14,700 nt of DNA from JBOHWJ01 sp050736615 (GCA_050736615.1 JBOHWL010000128.1:1-14700), one strand, 5' to 3'; numbered from the stretch's first letter, positions 9,001 to 14,679 are shown. Program-made: numbers and translations. Notes: generated by a model from the letters alone, not told the origin.

Positions 9001-9173
9001 GTTCGACCGTTGTCAGAGTTCAATTCGCGCCGACTTCGCCCGGCACATTTGCCTGCACGCTCGTTATAACCAGCAACGATCCGCGACATAAGTCGGTTGC
9101 GATTCGGCTAAGCGGCATCGGTGTCGCAGCCAAGGCTAAATGTCGCAAAGGCTCGCCCTGCCACGAACGATAG
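6099..9173 (+). CDS. Secreted Asp-box beta-propeller protein with Thr-Pro linker and C-terminal ASH domain
   Basis: A 1024-residue exported protein. A basic N-terminus and hydrophobic segment (about 15-31) form a signal peptide or anchor. Residues 100-862 carry nine Asp-box motifs of the S-x-D-x-G-x-T-W type, near 164, 223, 286, 338, 392, 457, 592, 765 and 815 (for example SLDGGATW, STDGGGTW, SADGGATW). The region closes with GTHGRGAYRL. This is the pattern of BNR/VPS10/GH74-type propellers, and nine boxes could build one or two propellers. A Thr-Pro linker spans about 864-899. Residues 906-1009 form a C-terminal ASH/'choice-of-anchor D'-like beta domain (LNFQRVDIG, VVRVQFAPTSPG, VAIRLSGIG). 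No glycosidase or sialidase catalytic set is evident, so the role may be binding or surface structure. GTG 6099 is chosen for its AAGGAGG site. It is first in a probable three-gene unit and lies 36 bp before the next gene. Confidence 0.9.
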   Translation: MNPHPRSLSSLGCRLATIIVASTLLVFGIAVSTLSQSGPMITPGLTPPPLSATQRQALAQFFIQRRGLQFGVPNHAYATAVNKMHAMSAATSERKATEAAAISPNLAWSFIGPEPMNNEIANFGGVLFGPAFIATGRITALAIDPTVTPNRIFVGAANGGIWMSSDGGKTFTPIADSLPTQAIGAIALDTVNLAAGGVPVIYAATGEGNNSVDSYYGQGIFKSTDLGAHWTALGPGGTFDHTAFTSLALDTSHNPPYLFAGAGLGVSAGRADPVLTQSSTSGLWRSLDGGATWTQYPGSTFGCFVGNGLPCPAEAIVIDPVNPTNVYVGVQFDDVFHSADSGNTWTAATLPGITVGPLAGQVGRESLAVRNKVVYAMIGAADGVAYTGFFKSTDGGTTFTAATVPSVTLGTPPNTVTIDGTSDLNSSQSFYDQALLIDPGDSSGNTVFFGGLGIYESTDGGGTWSFLPADGGVHTDQHAFAIATDDNTVYNGNDGGLYSFTISGISNGVATFTSLNGTLGVGQIQGIGPHPTSNTRVLAGFQDNGTQLYSGTPGWAAVQTGDSGFTLYDRNNPAFAYHTFAAGGTVVTVGASGDGGSTWTDSSINFANIGLGFAFYPPLASDAAKAERVLLGGHFVWVVNFATATATQQSVQDLTGGCPNGSCALQDLEFVPGANNEAWALSMQNSTTPFKLWNTTQANADTSTVAGGGVWNDVTANLTLAFPVGKTTLNTQATGIAPDPNNANNAWLSLSGFTANTGIGHIFKTDDFGATWSEADGAGGAWPLPDVPVLRLLVDKTDTTGNTVYAATDIGVFGSADGGATWTTVGKLPAVPVFDIEQNDNGLVFIGTHGRGAYRLGTGATTATPTPTATPTPTPTPTPTPTPTATPTMTPMPTATPTPAAPQVTPGTLGLSTSRLNFQRVDIGVTRAKTLRIRNRNRKGVLIGNSGTLSPPFSVIAGAGGFRLSARRSTVVRVQFAPTSPGTFACTLVITSNDPRHKSVAIRLSGIGVAAKAKCRKGSPCHER
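8688..8795 (+). repeat. Thr-Pro linker coding tract with perfect 18-bp tandem repeat
   Basis: The tract encodes the Thr-Pro-rich linker of the propeller protein and is built from ACN/CCN codons. It contains two exact 18-bp copies in tandem at 8709-8726 and 8727-8744, each beginning CCGACACCAACC. The unit keeps frame, so gain or loss of copies would only change linker length. Confidence 0.85.
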
Positions 9174-9209
9174 CCGGTTCTACCTCAAGCAAATCGACGA
9201 GAGCGGCCA

Positions 9210-10424
9210 ATGAAGATATCGGGATTAGTGGGAATTCTGCTGTTTGCGCTGATTGGTAACGCATACGCGGGCCCGGGGTTGCGCGTGCTTCCGCGCCGTA
9301 TAAATTTCGGCCGCGTATCGCTTGCCACCAATCCGTCCGCGATCACCAAACAATTCACCATAGTCAATCGGTCAAGAACCAACACGATAAACGCGACCGT
9401 CTCGTCAGCATTCGGCGCGTTCCAATCGCAGGCTGTGACGTTAAGCTTGCCGCCGCAGCAAAGCGTCGTCATACAAGTCAATTTCGATCCGCCGGCGCAA
9501 GCCCAGTATATAGGGGTAATCGCAATTAAACCCGATAGCGGTCGCGCTGTAAGCGTGATTTTGCGCGGCACCGCCAAAGGTGTGCGGCCGGTGAGCCTCG
9601 CCAGTCCCACGCCAACACCGACTGCCACCCTCGCGCCGGCAACACCAACTCTCGCAGCAACACCAACTCCAATCCCGACTATGGCGCCGCCGGCACCCAC
9701 GCCCAGTCCGACCTCAACATCAACGCCGGCGGCAACACCGAGTCCGGCTACAACAGCCAGTGCCACACCCAGCACAACGCCAACGCCATCAGCGCAAATT
9801 AATGCGGCGGTTATGATATCAGTTCAAGACAGCCCGACAGGCGGAAATGGACAAGGTTACTTGCTATTTACTATTTCCGATCCGTCTTCGAGCGACCGAC
9901 AAACCATCACTACCCCAGCCGGGGAGTCCACTAACAACGCATGCTTCATAGTTCCGATAGACAGGCCGGTCGGGACTCAGATTGAGATAACCACAACCTA
10001 TTGTCAGTCAAACGCTATAGGCGATAGCTTTTCCCCGCCTCAGTGTGCGCTTCCAATTAACCCCAATCACCCGTCAAATGCCGTCACGCCACAGGACACT
10101 TTTAATTTGAACAGTGGTGGTGATACCGGGCTCGAGTTCAATGCGTTATCGGTAGGCTTATCCACCACGCCGCAAAGTGCTCCCATGGACCCCAACAAGA
10201 ACGTAGTAGATCCGCAAGGATACGGAGTATTTATGACAGGCCCGGTTAATCCCAATCCGTTCACTGGGGTATCGGGCCCATTTACTTATATGGTCAGCGG
10301 CTGTAACGGAATTAATTGTCCAACCGTTGCTGCTTATTACAATGATCAGCCTTATCGCGACATCTTCAACCCAAACGATCCAGGACCAGGCGGCGACTGC
10401 ATTGTTACGGACCCGATGCAATAG
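9210..10424 (+). CDS. Exported protein: ASH-like domain, Thr-Pro linker, unknown six-cysteine C-terminal region
   Basis: A 404-residue protein. A signal peptide at 1-20 has a clear cleavage site (AYA then GPG). Residues 22-124 form an ASH-like beta domain (RINFGRVSL, KQFTIVNRS, SVVIQVNFDPP, SVILRGTAKG), similar in pattern to the C-terminal domain of the upstream protein. Residues 132-195 are a Thr/Pro/Ala/Ser linker. Residues 197-404 are a region I do not recognise. It is rich in N, P, T and G, with six cysteines at 245, 265, 279, 365, 370 and 397 that could make three disulfides after export. Start ATG 9210 follows GAGAG with 6 nt spacing. It lies 36 bp after the propeller gene on the same strand, so co-transcription is likely. 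Base composition is lower in GC in its distal half than in the neighbouring genes. Function unknown. Confidence 0.87.
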   Translation: MKISGLVGILLFALIGNAYAGPGLRVLPRRINFGRVSLATNPSAITKQFTIVNRSRTNTINATVSSAFGAFQSQAVTLSLPPQQSVVIQVNFDPPAQAQYIGVIAIKPDSGRAVSVILRGTAKGVRPVSLASPTPTPTATLAPATPTLAATPTPIPTMAPPAPTPSPTSTSTPAATPSPATTASATPSTTPTPSAQINAAVMISVQDSPTGGNGQGYLLFTISDPSSSDRQTITTPAGESTNNACFIVPIDRPVGTQIEITTTYCQSNAIGDSFSPPQCALPINPNHPSNAVTPQDTFNLNSGGDTGLEFNALSVGLSTTPQSAPMDPNKNVVDPQGYGVFMTGPVNPNPFTGVSGPFTYMVSGCNGINCPTVAAYYNDQPYRDIFNPNDPGPGGDCIVTDPMQ

Positions 10425-10447
10425 CTGTTCACTCTAACAGCAAAACA

Positions 10448-10465
10448 TTGACAAGTTGAACTTGT
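10448..10465 (+). promoter_or_regulatory. TTGACA box overlapping a short dyad
   Basis: A perfect -35 consensus TTGACA (10448-10453) overlaps the dyad ACAAGT-TGA-ACTTGT (10451-10465). No good -10 box follows at normal spacing: 17 bp downstream reads TGTTTT. A start site there would also leave the lipoprotein ribosome site outside the transcript. It could be chance, or an operator or hairpin between genes. Confidence 0.25.
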
Positions 10466-10487
10466 ATCGGTGTTTTGAGGATGACTT

Positions 10488-10952
10488 TTGCGCCCTGACA
10501 CTCCATCATGGTTGGCGGGTGGGCTCGCGCTGTTCGTTGTGTTCGCAGGCGCTCTTCTCAGCGGGTGCGCGCCGTCGCGGCCGATTGCTCCGGCGCCGAA
10601 TCCTCCAATGCCAATTAATAACCCAGGCGGACAGGAATCGCAGACGGGCTCCGGTATCTACGGCGCGATGGTTGCGGTGCGCGGCAATGCGCCCGCCAAT
10701 CCGCCGTCCCGCGAATGTGTCAAGGTATACGACGCGAGCGGGCGAAAGCTGCTAGCAACAGCCATCTGTTCCGGTCCGATGGCTTCATTCCGGCTGCCAT
10801 TGGCAGCCGGCAGCTATGTGGTGGAAGCTGGCGGCCGCTGGGAGAGTGTGAACGGCCGCGTCTATTTTCGCCCCAATCGGCGGCGCGTCGAGCTTGGTGT
10901 GAGCCAATGGGTGAAACTGGGGCCGCAACCGCCGCCGGGTCCCCTCCCTTAA
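10488..10952 (+). CDS. Small predicted lipoprotein
   Basis: A 154-residue protein with an N-terminal hydrophobic stretch and lipobox LLSGC, the acylated cysteine being C27. The mature part is about 128 residues. A Pro-rich segment (28-46) is followed by a likely small beta domain (about 57-145; phrases such as GIYGAMVAVRG, KVYDASGRKLL and AGSYVVEAGGRW resemble carboxypeptidase-regulatory or transthyretin-like beta sandwiches, an impression rather than a match). It ends in a Pro-rich tail. The start is TTG 10488, supported by GAGGA at 10477-10481 with 6 nt spacing; the nearby ATG at 10481 is out of frame and stops at once. No Asp at +2 after C27, which fits outer-membrane sorting if Lol rules apply. 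It is third in line behind two exported proteins (63-bp gap) and may anchor or accompany them. Function unknown. Confidence 0.8.
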   Translation: MRPDTPSWLAGGLALFVVFAGALLSGCAPSRPIAPAPNPPMPINNPGGQESQTGSGIYGAMVAVRGNAPANPPSRECVKVYDASGRKLLATAICSGPMASFRLPLAAGSYVVEAGGRWESVNGRVYFRPNRRRVELGVSQWVKLGPQPPPGPLP

Positions 10953-10971
10953 TTCAGTTTCATTACTGCCG

Positions 10972-11005
10972 GGATGGGCCGCGACCTGCAAGCCGCGGCC
11001 CATCC
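10972..11005. terminator. Perfect 12-bp hairpin between convergent genes
   Basis: GGATGGGCCGCG (10972-10983) and CGCGGCCCATCC (10994-11005) pair perfectly around a 10-nt loop. It lies just past the lipoprotein stop and ahead of the convergent hydrolase stop, which is where a shared terminator would sit. No T-run flanks it on either strand, so intrinsic termination is uncertain. Confidence 0.5.
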
Positions 11006-11055
11006 TTGAGGAGCCAGCCGGTACTCGCAAAGGCGCCTCCGCTAACTAAATCTTG

Positions 11056-11084
11056 ACGCAGCTCGCCGACTTCGCCTGCTCGCT
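11056..11084. repeat. Dispersed repeat, copy A
   Basis: This 29-base stretch, starting ACGCAGCTCGCCGAC, matches 14652-14679 with one substitution and one single-base indel. Both copies are followed within about 30 bases by a similar end (GTTAGTG here, GCTAATG in copy B). It lies between convergent genes and ends at the stop of the hydrolase gene. Confidence 0.65.
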
Positions 11085-11105
11085 TCGGCGCGTAACGCGC
11101 CTTCG

Positions 11106-11906
11106 TTAGTGATCCAGGAAATTTTCGAGCTCTCGCACGAATTCCTCGCGCCGCTCAATCGCAGGCATATGACCACAGCGATCGAACGTCACCAGCTTCG
11201 AACCCGCGATTTTCTTTTGATAAAGCTCGCCGGCGCTGAGCGGCACCACCGGGTCTTGCCGACCCCACAAAAGCAGCGTGGGCAGGCCACTGATACCTTC
11301 GAGCAGTTGCGCCATGCTCTGATTGAACATGTACGGCTTCCAGGCGATTCGCGCGGCTTCGGCGCGCGCCTCTTCCCACGCTTCAAACTGCTCAGGCGAC
11401 TGCTCACCGCCGAACATCGTGCCAAATTCGGGTGTGCCGTTGGGATCGAGCACGTTGTGATGCAAGTAGGCGCGCGCGGTGACCGTGAACATGTCCATGA
11501 TCTCGCCGCTGGGCGGACGCAGGCCAGTCGGCGCGACGAGGACCATTTTATTGAACTGGCGCGCATCGTTGACCGCCATCTCGGCCGCAATCCATCCGCC
11601 AAACGACAGCCCAATCACATCGACCGGCGTCAAACCCTGCTCACGGATGAAACGCGCATAGAAACCGGCAAGGTCGCGCACACCCATGATCCAGGCGGCC
11701 TGTGGGGAGCGGCCAAAACCGGGATGGAGGGGAATCCACAACGTATGCTTCTTGGCCATCGGTGCAAGCCACTGGCGCCACCCCGGAAATCCCAGTTCGC
11801 CGTGAAAGATGACCAACGGCTTGCCCGTGCCAGCCTTGAGTACCCGCAGTTCCGCCTCGCCCACGCGAAACTTTTCTTCGACCAATTCGCCTGATCTTTC
11901 CGCCAT
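11106..11906 (-). CDS. Alpha/beta-fold hydrolase
   Basis: A 266-residue alpha/beta hydrolase with a complete catalytic set. The nucleophile is S101 in GLSFGG, the acid D218 in GRQDPVVP and the base H246 in CGHMPAIER. The oxyanion-hole HG lies at 35-36 (IFHGELG). The cap region (about 130-200) is rich in M, E and A and is where substrate choice would lie. Members of this superfamily include esterases, C-C bond hydrolases and epoxide hydrolases, and I cannot choose between them. The frame is open upstream to TTG 11993, with another ATG at 11948. I chose ATG 11906 because AGAGGA lies 9 nt upstream and the codons just before it include CTA and AGA, rare in this window. The longer version (281 residues from 11948) is possible. 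Single gene, convergent with the lipoprotein and divergent from pcm. Confidence 0.9.
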   Translation of the reverse strand: MAERSGELVEEKFRVGEAELRVLKAGTGKPLVIFHGELGFPGWRQWLAPMAKKHTLWIPLHPGFGRSPQAAWIMGVRDLAGFYARFIREQGLTPVDVIGLSFGGWIAAEMAVNDARQFNKMVLVAPTGLRPPSGEIMDMFTVTARAYLHHNVLDPNGTPEFGTMFGGEQSPEQFEAWEEARAEAARIAWKPYMFNQSMAQLLEGISGLPTLLLWGRQDPVVPLSAGELYQKKIAGSKLVTFDRCGHMPAIERREEFVRELENFLDH

Positions 11907-12038
11907 GTCGCCAAATCCTCTTGGTAGTTTTGGGCCGGGCAAGGACATGACGCCAACAGGTGCCGCAGCCGCGCCGATTGCGTTAGCTGACAAATACTTT
12001 TGACGCGGCTAATGGCCTTGCGTCCACGAACGCGGCTG

Positions 12039-12062
12039 GCGAAACTCGCAGGTTTCGCTTTT
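12039..12062 (+). terminator. Terminator-like hairpin facing pcm
   Basis: GCGAAAC (12039-12045) and GTTTCGC (12052-12058) form a 7-bp stem with a 6-nt loop, followed directly by TTTT on the plus strand. It has the form of a short intrinsic terminator. However, no plus-strand gene ends just upstream, so it would stop antisense or leader transcription. Confidence 0.35.
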
Positions 12063-12340
12063 CGCGACGCCCTCGCGTGGATTCTCCAATGCGGCTCGTG
12101 GAGTCGTTTCACGTCTGTGTTCCGCCTGCGCTCACGGCTCCATCAATTTCGTCCCTGCCCGCCGGCGCGACTATAACGCGAAGCTCGTTTCGAAGGGAAA
12201 CGGTTTCGCGCGGACATTATCGAAGCTTTATGGCCGAGGCGCGGGTGGACCCACCGTGGCTTTCTGGCGCCGGTTCCATAGGCGCCATCACCGCATCCCG
12301 GAATTCGTACGCGAGCCTACCCGCCAAGGTCGGGCGCGCG

Positions 12341-12346
12341 TATAAT
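12341..12346 (+). promoter_or_regulatory. Candidate -10 box for pcm
   Basis: An exact TATAAT lies 36 nt before the pcm ATG, in otherwise GC-rich sequence. A transcript starting near 12353 would have a leader of about 30 nt. The expected -35 position (12318-12323) reads TACCCG, a poor match, so the promoter may need an activator or may be chance. Confidence 0.45.
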
Positions 12347-12382
12347 AGCCTTAGTTTGGCGAGACGGCGTCACGGAATTCCC

Positions 12383-13033
12383 ATGGCGATCGATATGACT
12401 CAGGCACGGGAAAGAATGGTGGTCGAGCAGCTCGAGCAGCGCGGCATTAAAGATCGGCGTGTGCTTGCCGCGATGCGTGCGGTGGAGCGCGACCGCTTCA
12501 TTCCTCAAGAATACGCCGAACATGCTTACGACGACGGGCCCTTGCCGATTGGCTCCTCGCAGACCATCTCGCAACCTTATATGGTGGCGCTGATGAGCGA
12601 AGTGGCCGGCTTGAGCGGCGCAGAACGCGTACTTGAGGTCGGCACCGGCTCGGGTTATCAAGCCGCTGTATTGGCGCAGCTTGCCGCCGAAGTCTACTCA
12701 GTGGAATTCCTCGAACCATTATACGAACGCGCGCGCGCAATTCTTAATTCGATGGGAATCACCAATGCGTTGCTGCGCTGCGGCGACGGTTCGCAGGGCT
12801 GGCCCGAAGCCGCACCCTTCGACGTTATCGTGGTGACGGCCGCGATGCCCGGTATCGCGCGTCCGCTGCTCGATCAACTCGGCCCGGGCGGTCGCCTGGT
12901 AGCACCGATTGGAGAAGACGAAATGCAAACCCTGGTCAGAATCAGCCGCATCAACGGCTCCTGGCAGGAGGAGTATTTCGGTGAATGCCGTTTTGTCAAA
13001 ATGATCGGCAAGTACGGCTTTCCGGATCAGTAG
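12383..13033 (+). CDS. pcm: Protein-L-isoaspartate O-methyltransferase
   Basis: Pcm uses S-adenosylmethionine to methylate L-isoaspartyl residues in aged proteins, starting their repair in the cytoplasm. The 216-residue length is standard. The family-specific segment AYDDGPLPIGSSQTISQPYM spans 48-67. SAM motif I (LEVGTGSGYQ) is at 84-93, with VYSVE at 104-108, GDGSQGWPEAAPFD at 134-147 and LGPGGRLVAPIG at 166-177. The C-terminal CRFVKMIGKYGFPD matches the usual CRFVPL-type ending. The frame is open from 12077, but ATG 12383 gives the normal N-terminus; ATG 12395 is a second option. The Shine-Dalgarno match is weak. The next gene begins 47 bp downstream and is nlpD-like, reproducing a known proteobacterial neighbour pair. 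Confidence 0.96.
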   Translation: MAIDMTQARERMVVEQLEQRGIKDRRVLAAMRAVERDRFIPQEYAEHAYDDGPLPIGSSQTISQPYMVALMSEVAGLSGAERVLEVGTGSGYQAAVLAQLAAEVYSVEFLEPLYERARAILNSMGITNALLRCGDGSQGWPEAAPFDVIVVTAAMPGIARPLLDQLGPGGRLVAPIGEDEMQTLVRISRINGSWQEEYFGECRFVKMIGKYGFPDQ

Positions 13034-13080
13034 GGTGTCGCCGATTCAAATATCCGGAAGCGGAGTGGAGCGGTTGAGGG

Positions 13081-13890
13081 GTGGAGGATCTTTCCGCCGA
13101 ACATCTGACAGCGTCGCCCGCGATAACGCCAGCCGTGGTAGTGGCGGCACGGGGTTGGTGTTCGCGTGAGGCCGTACTCCTGGCGCTGGCGCTTATCGTT
13201 ATCGTGACGGCCCCGGGGTGTTTCGGCCGGATTTCAAGTCGAAAGCTTGCGTATTCCAACCATCACCTCGTCCATCGCGTAGAGGCGGGCGAGACCATTT
13301 ATCACATCGCGCGCGAATATGGTATCGCGCCTGAGCGTCTGATGGCGCTCAACGGCATTTCAGATCCGCGCGCATTGCACATCGGAGAGGAGTTGATAAT
13401 TCCAGGTCATGGCGGCGGCGCCGCACCGGTGCCGGCAATGCTTTCGGATGAATGGTCGCCGCCACGCGCGACGCGTCAATTCGCCTGGCCGATCGCATCC
13501 GGAATCGTTTCGTCACCCTTTGGCATGCGCCATGGCGCGATGCATGACGGCATCGATATTGACGCGCCGGAGGGCACGCCCGTAATGGCGGCTGATGACG
13601 GCGTGGTGATTTACGCGGGCTGGATGCGTGGGTATGGCAACGTAGTCATCGTTCATCATAGCGGCAACTACGTGACCGTGTACGCGCACAACCGGGTCAA
13701 CCTGGTGCGCGCGGGAGATCAAGTCGGCCGTGGGCAGGAGATCGCCAAACTTGGCCGTACCGGCCGCGCCAGTGGGCCCAACCTTCATTTCGAAGTCCGC
13801 TACCATAACCAGGCACGCAATCCGCTGGCTTATCTGCCCACGCCGGAGCCGCACGGCGCGATTAGCTTCGCGCGCAACGGTGGCTCGTGA
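13081..13890 (+). CDS. nlpD: NlpD-like LysM/M23 peptidase-family protein
   Basis: A 269-residue envelope protein. The hydrophobic segment at 31-46 leads to APGC, so C47 may be lipidated, although the lipobox is unusual (Pro at -2). A LysM peptidoglycan-binding domain covers 63-109 (HRVEAGETIYHIAREYGI to IGEELIIPG). The M23/LytM domain covers about 140-253. Zinc-ligand candidates are H155 and D159 in HDGID and H236 in NLHFE. H203 in YAHN is also kept, but the first His of the usual HxH is Asn (N234). E. coli NlpD, which activates the amidase AmiC rather than cutting the wall itself, has a similarly altered site and similar flanking phrases (YAGxxxRGYGN, NPLxYLP). This protein could therefore be an amidase activator or a weak endopeptidase. 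The start GTG 13081 has GGAG 10 nt upstream; internal GTGs at 13135 and 13141 are alternatives. It follows pcm by 47 bp. Confidence 0.9.
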   Translation: MEDLSAEHLTASPAITPAVVVAARGWCSREAVLLALALIVIVTAPGCFGRISSRKLAYSNHHLVHRVEAGETIYHIAREYGIAPERLMALNGISDPRALHIGEELIIPGHGGGAAPVPAMLSDEWSPPRATRQFAWPIASGIVSSPFGMRHGAMHDGIDIDAPEGTPVMAADDGVVIYAGWMRGYGNVVIVHHSGNYVTVYAHNRVNLVRAGDQVGRGQEIAKLGRTGRASGPNLHFEVRYHNQARNPLAYLPTPEPHGAISFARNGGS

Positions 13891-13979
13891 TCGCGCCAAG
13901 CAGCTTAAGAAATCTCGCCTTTCGATGGACTCGCTAGTATCCTGACGTCCGGCGCGCCATGCGCCCCACTGGACCTGTG

Positions 13980-14501
13980 ATGACGAGCGAAGAAATCAAA
14001 GCCCTGATCCGTGACGTTCCCGATTTTCCGCAACCCGGAATTCTGTTTCGCGATATCACGCCGCTGATCGGCGACGCGCGCGGTCTGGCGGCGGTAGTCG
14101 ATCAGATTGCCGAGCCGTTTCTGGGCAAGGTCGACACGGTGTTGGGAATCGAATCGCGCGGCTTCATCTTCGGCGCACCAATCGCGTATCGGCTCGGGGT
14201 CGGTTTCGCGATCGCGCGTAAACCGGGCAAGCTGCCCTTCCGCACCGTGAGTGAAAGCTACGAACTCGAATACGGCACTACCGCCCTGTACCTTCATGAG
14301 GATTGCCTGATCGCGCGATCGCGCGTCCTGATCGTGGACGATCTGCTGGCAACCGGCGGCACCGCGCTGGCCGCAATCAAGTTGGCGCGACGCCTTGAAG
14401 CGGAAGTGGTCGGGTGCGCTTTTGCGGTCGAACTGAAATTTCTACATGGCCGCGAACGTGTCGCGCCGGTTAGCTGCTTCTCGCTCGTGCAATATGATTA
14501 G
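13980..14501 (+). CDS. apt: Adenine phosphoribosyltransferase
   Basis: Apt makes AMP from adenine and PRPP, salvaging the base in the cytoplasm. The 173-residue length is typical. The N-terminal phrase IRDVPDFPQPGILFRDITPL (10-29) is the usual Apt opening. ESRGFIFGAPIA lies at 58-69 and RKPGKLP at 80-86. The 13-mer PRPP motif VLIVDDLLATGGT spans 116-128. ATG 13980 fits the conserved N-terminus best; ATG 13959, seven codons upstream, is an alternative. The gene follows nlpD by 89 bp on the same strand and may be co-transcribed or have its own promoter. I saw no convincing one. Confidence 0.97.
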   Translation: MTSEEIKALIRDVPDFPQPGILFRDITPLIGDARGLAAVVDQIAEPFLGKVDTVLGIESRGFIFGAPIAYRLGVGFAIARKPGKLPFRTVSESYELEYGTTALYLHEDCLIARSRVLIVDDLLATGGTALAAIKLARRLEAEVVGCAFAVELKFLHGRERVAPVSCFSLVQYD

Positions 14502-14559
14502 TATTAGTCAAACCGCGGGCGCGGCGTGCCCACGAGGAAAGTCCCGCGCAAGTCTTACC

Positions 14560-14585
14560 TGTCATTCCGAGCGCAGCGAGGAATC
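14560..14585. repeat. GTCATTCCGAGC...GAGGAATC dispersed repeat
   Basis: The sequence runs TGTCATTCCGAGC, then GCAGC, then GAGGAATC. Close variants of this short sequence recur in intergenic regions of many unrelated bacterial genomes (recalled knowledge, not searched). The ends are imperfect inverted repeats, since GATTCC is the complement of GGAATC. Only one copy is in the window. Confidence 0.55.
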
Positions 14586-14651
14586 CCGGAAATCTGTGCA
14601 TTTTGCTAAGGTTCTTATCCGTGATTTCTTGCTCCGGCAGCCAGGCCCAGA

Positions 14652-14679
14652 ACGCAGCTCGCGGACTCGCCTGCTCGCT
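14652..14679. repeat. Dispersed repeat, copy B
   Basis: This 28-base stretch, starting ACGCAGCTCGCGGAC, corresponds to 11056-11084 with one substitution and one missing base. It is followed by a GC-rich stretch ending GCTAATG at the window edge, so its full extent is not visible. Confidence 0.65.

Larger units (their letters stand above)
11907..12382. other. 476-base divergent gap upstream of pcm, rich in small dyads
   Basis: No supportable gene here; the pcm frame is open upstream to 12077, but that extension has no domain and no start signal. It contains three perfect hairpins: 12039-12058 (7 bp, followed by TTTT), 12186-12202 (CGTTTC/GAAACG, 6 bp) and 12265-12287 (TGGCGCC/GGCGCCA, 7 bp). 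A TATAAT box lies at 12341-12346 ahead of pcm. Confidence 0.5.

Noticed and set aside
7953..9089. A 378-codon minus-strand open frame
   Set aside because: Antisense to the propeller and ASH coding sequence. It is Arg/Gly-rich without any domain, so a composition shadow.
14206..14330. GCGATCGC-type octamers inside apt, like cyanobacterial HIP1
   Set aside because: Only a few occurrences within coding sequence of a GC-rich genome; nothing else points to cyanobacteria.
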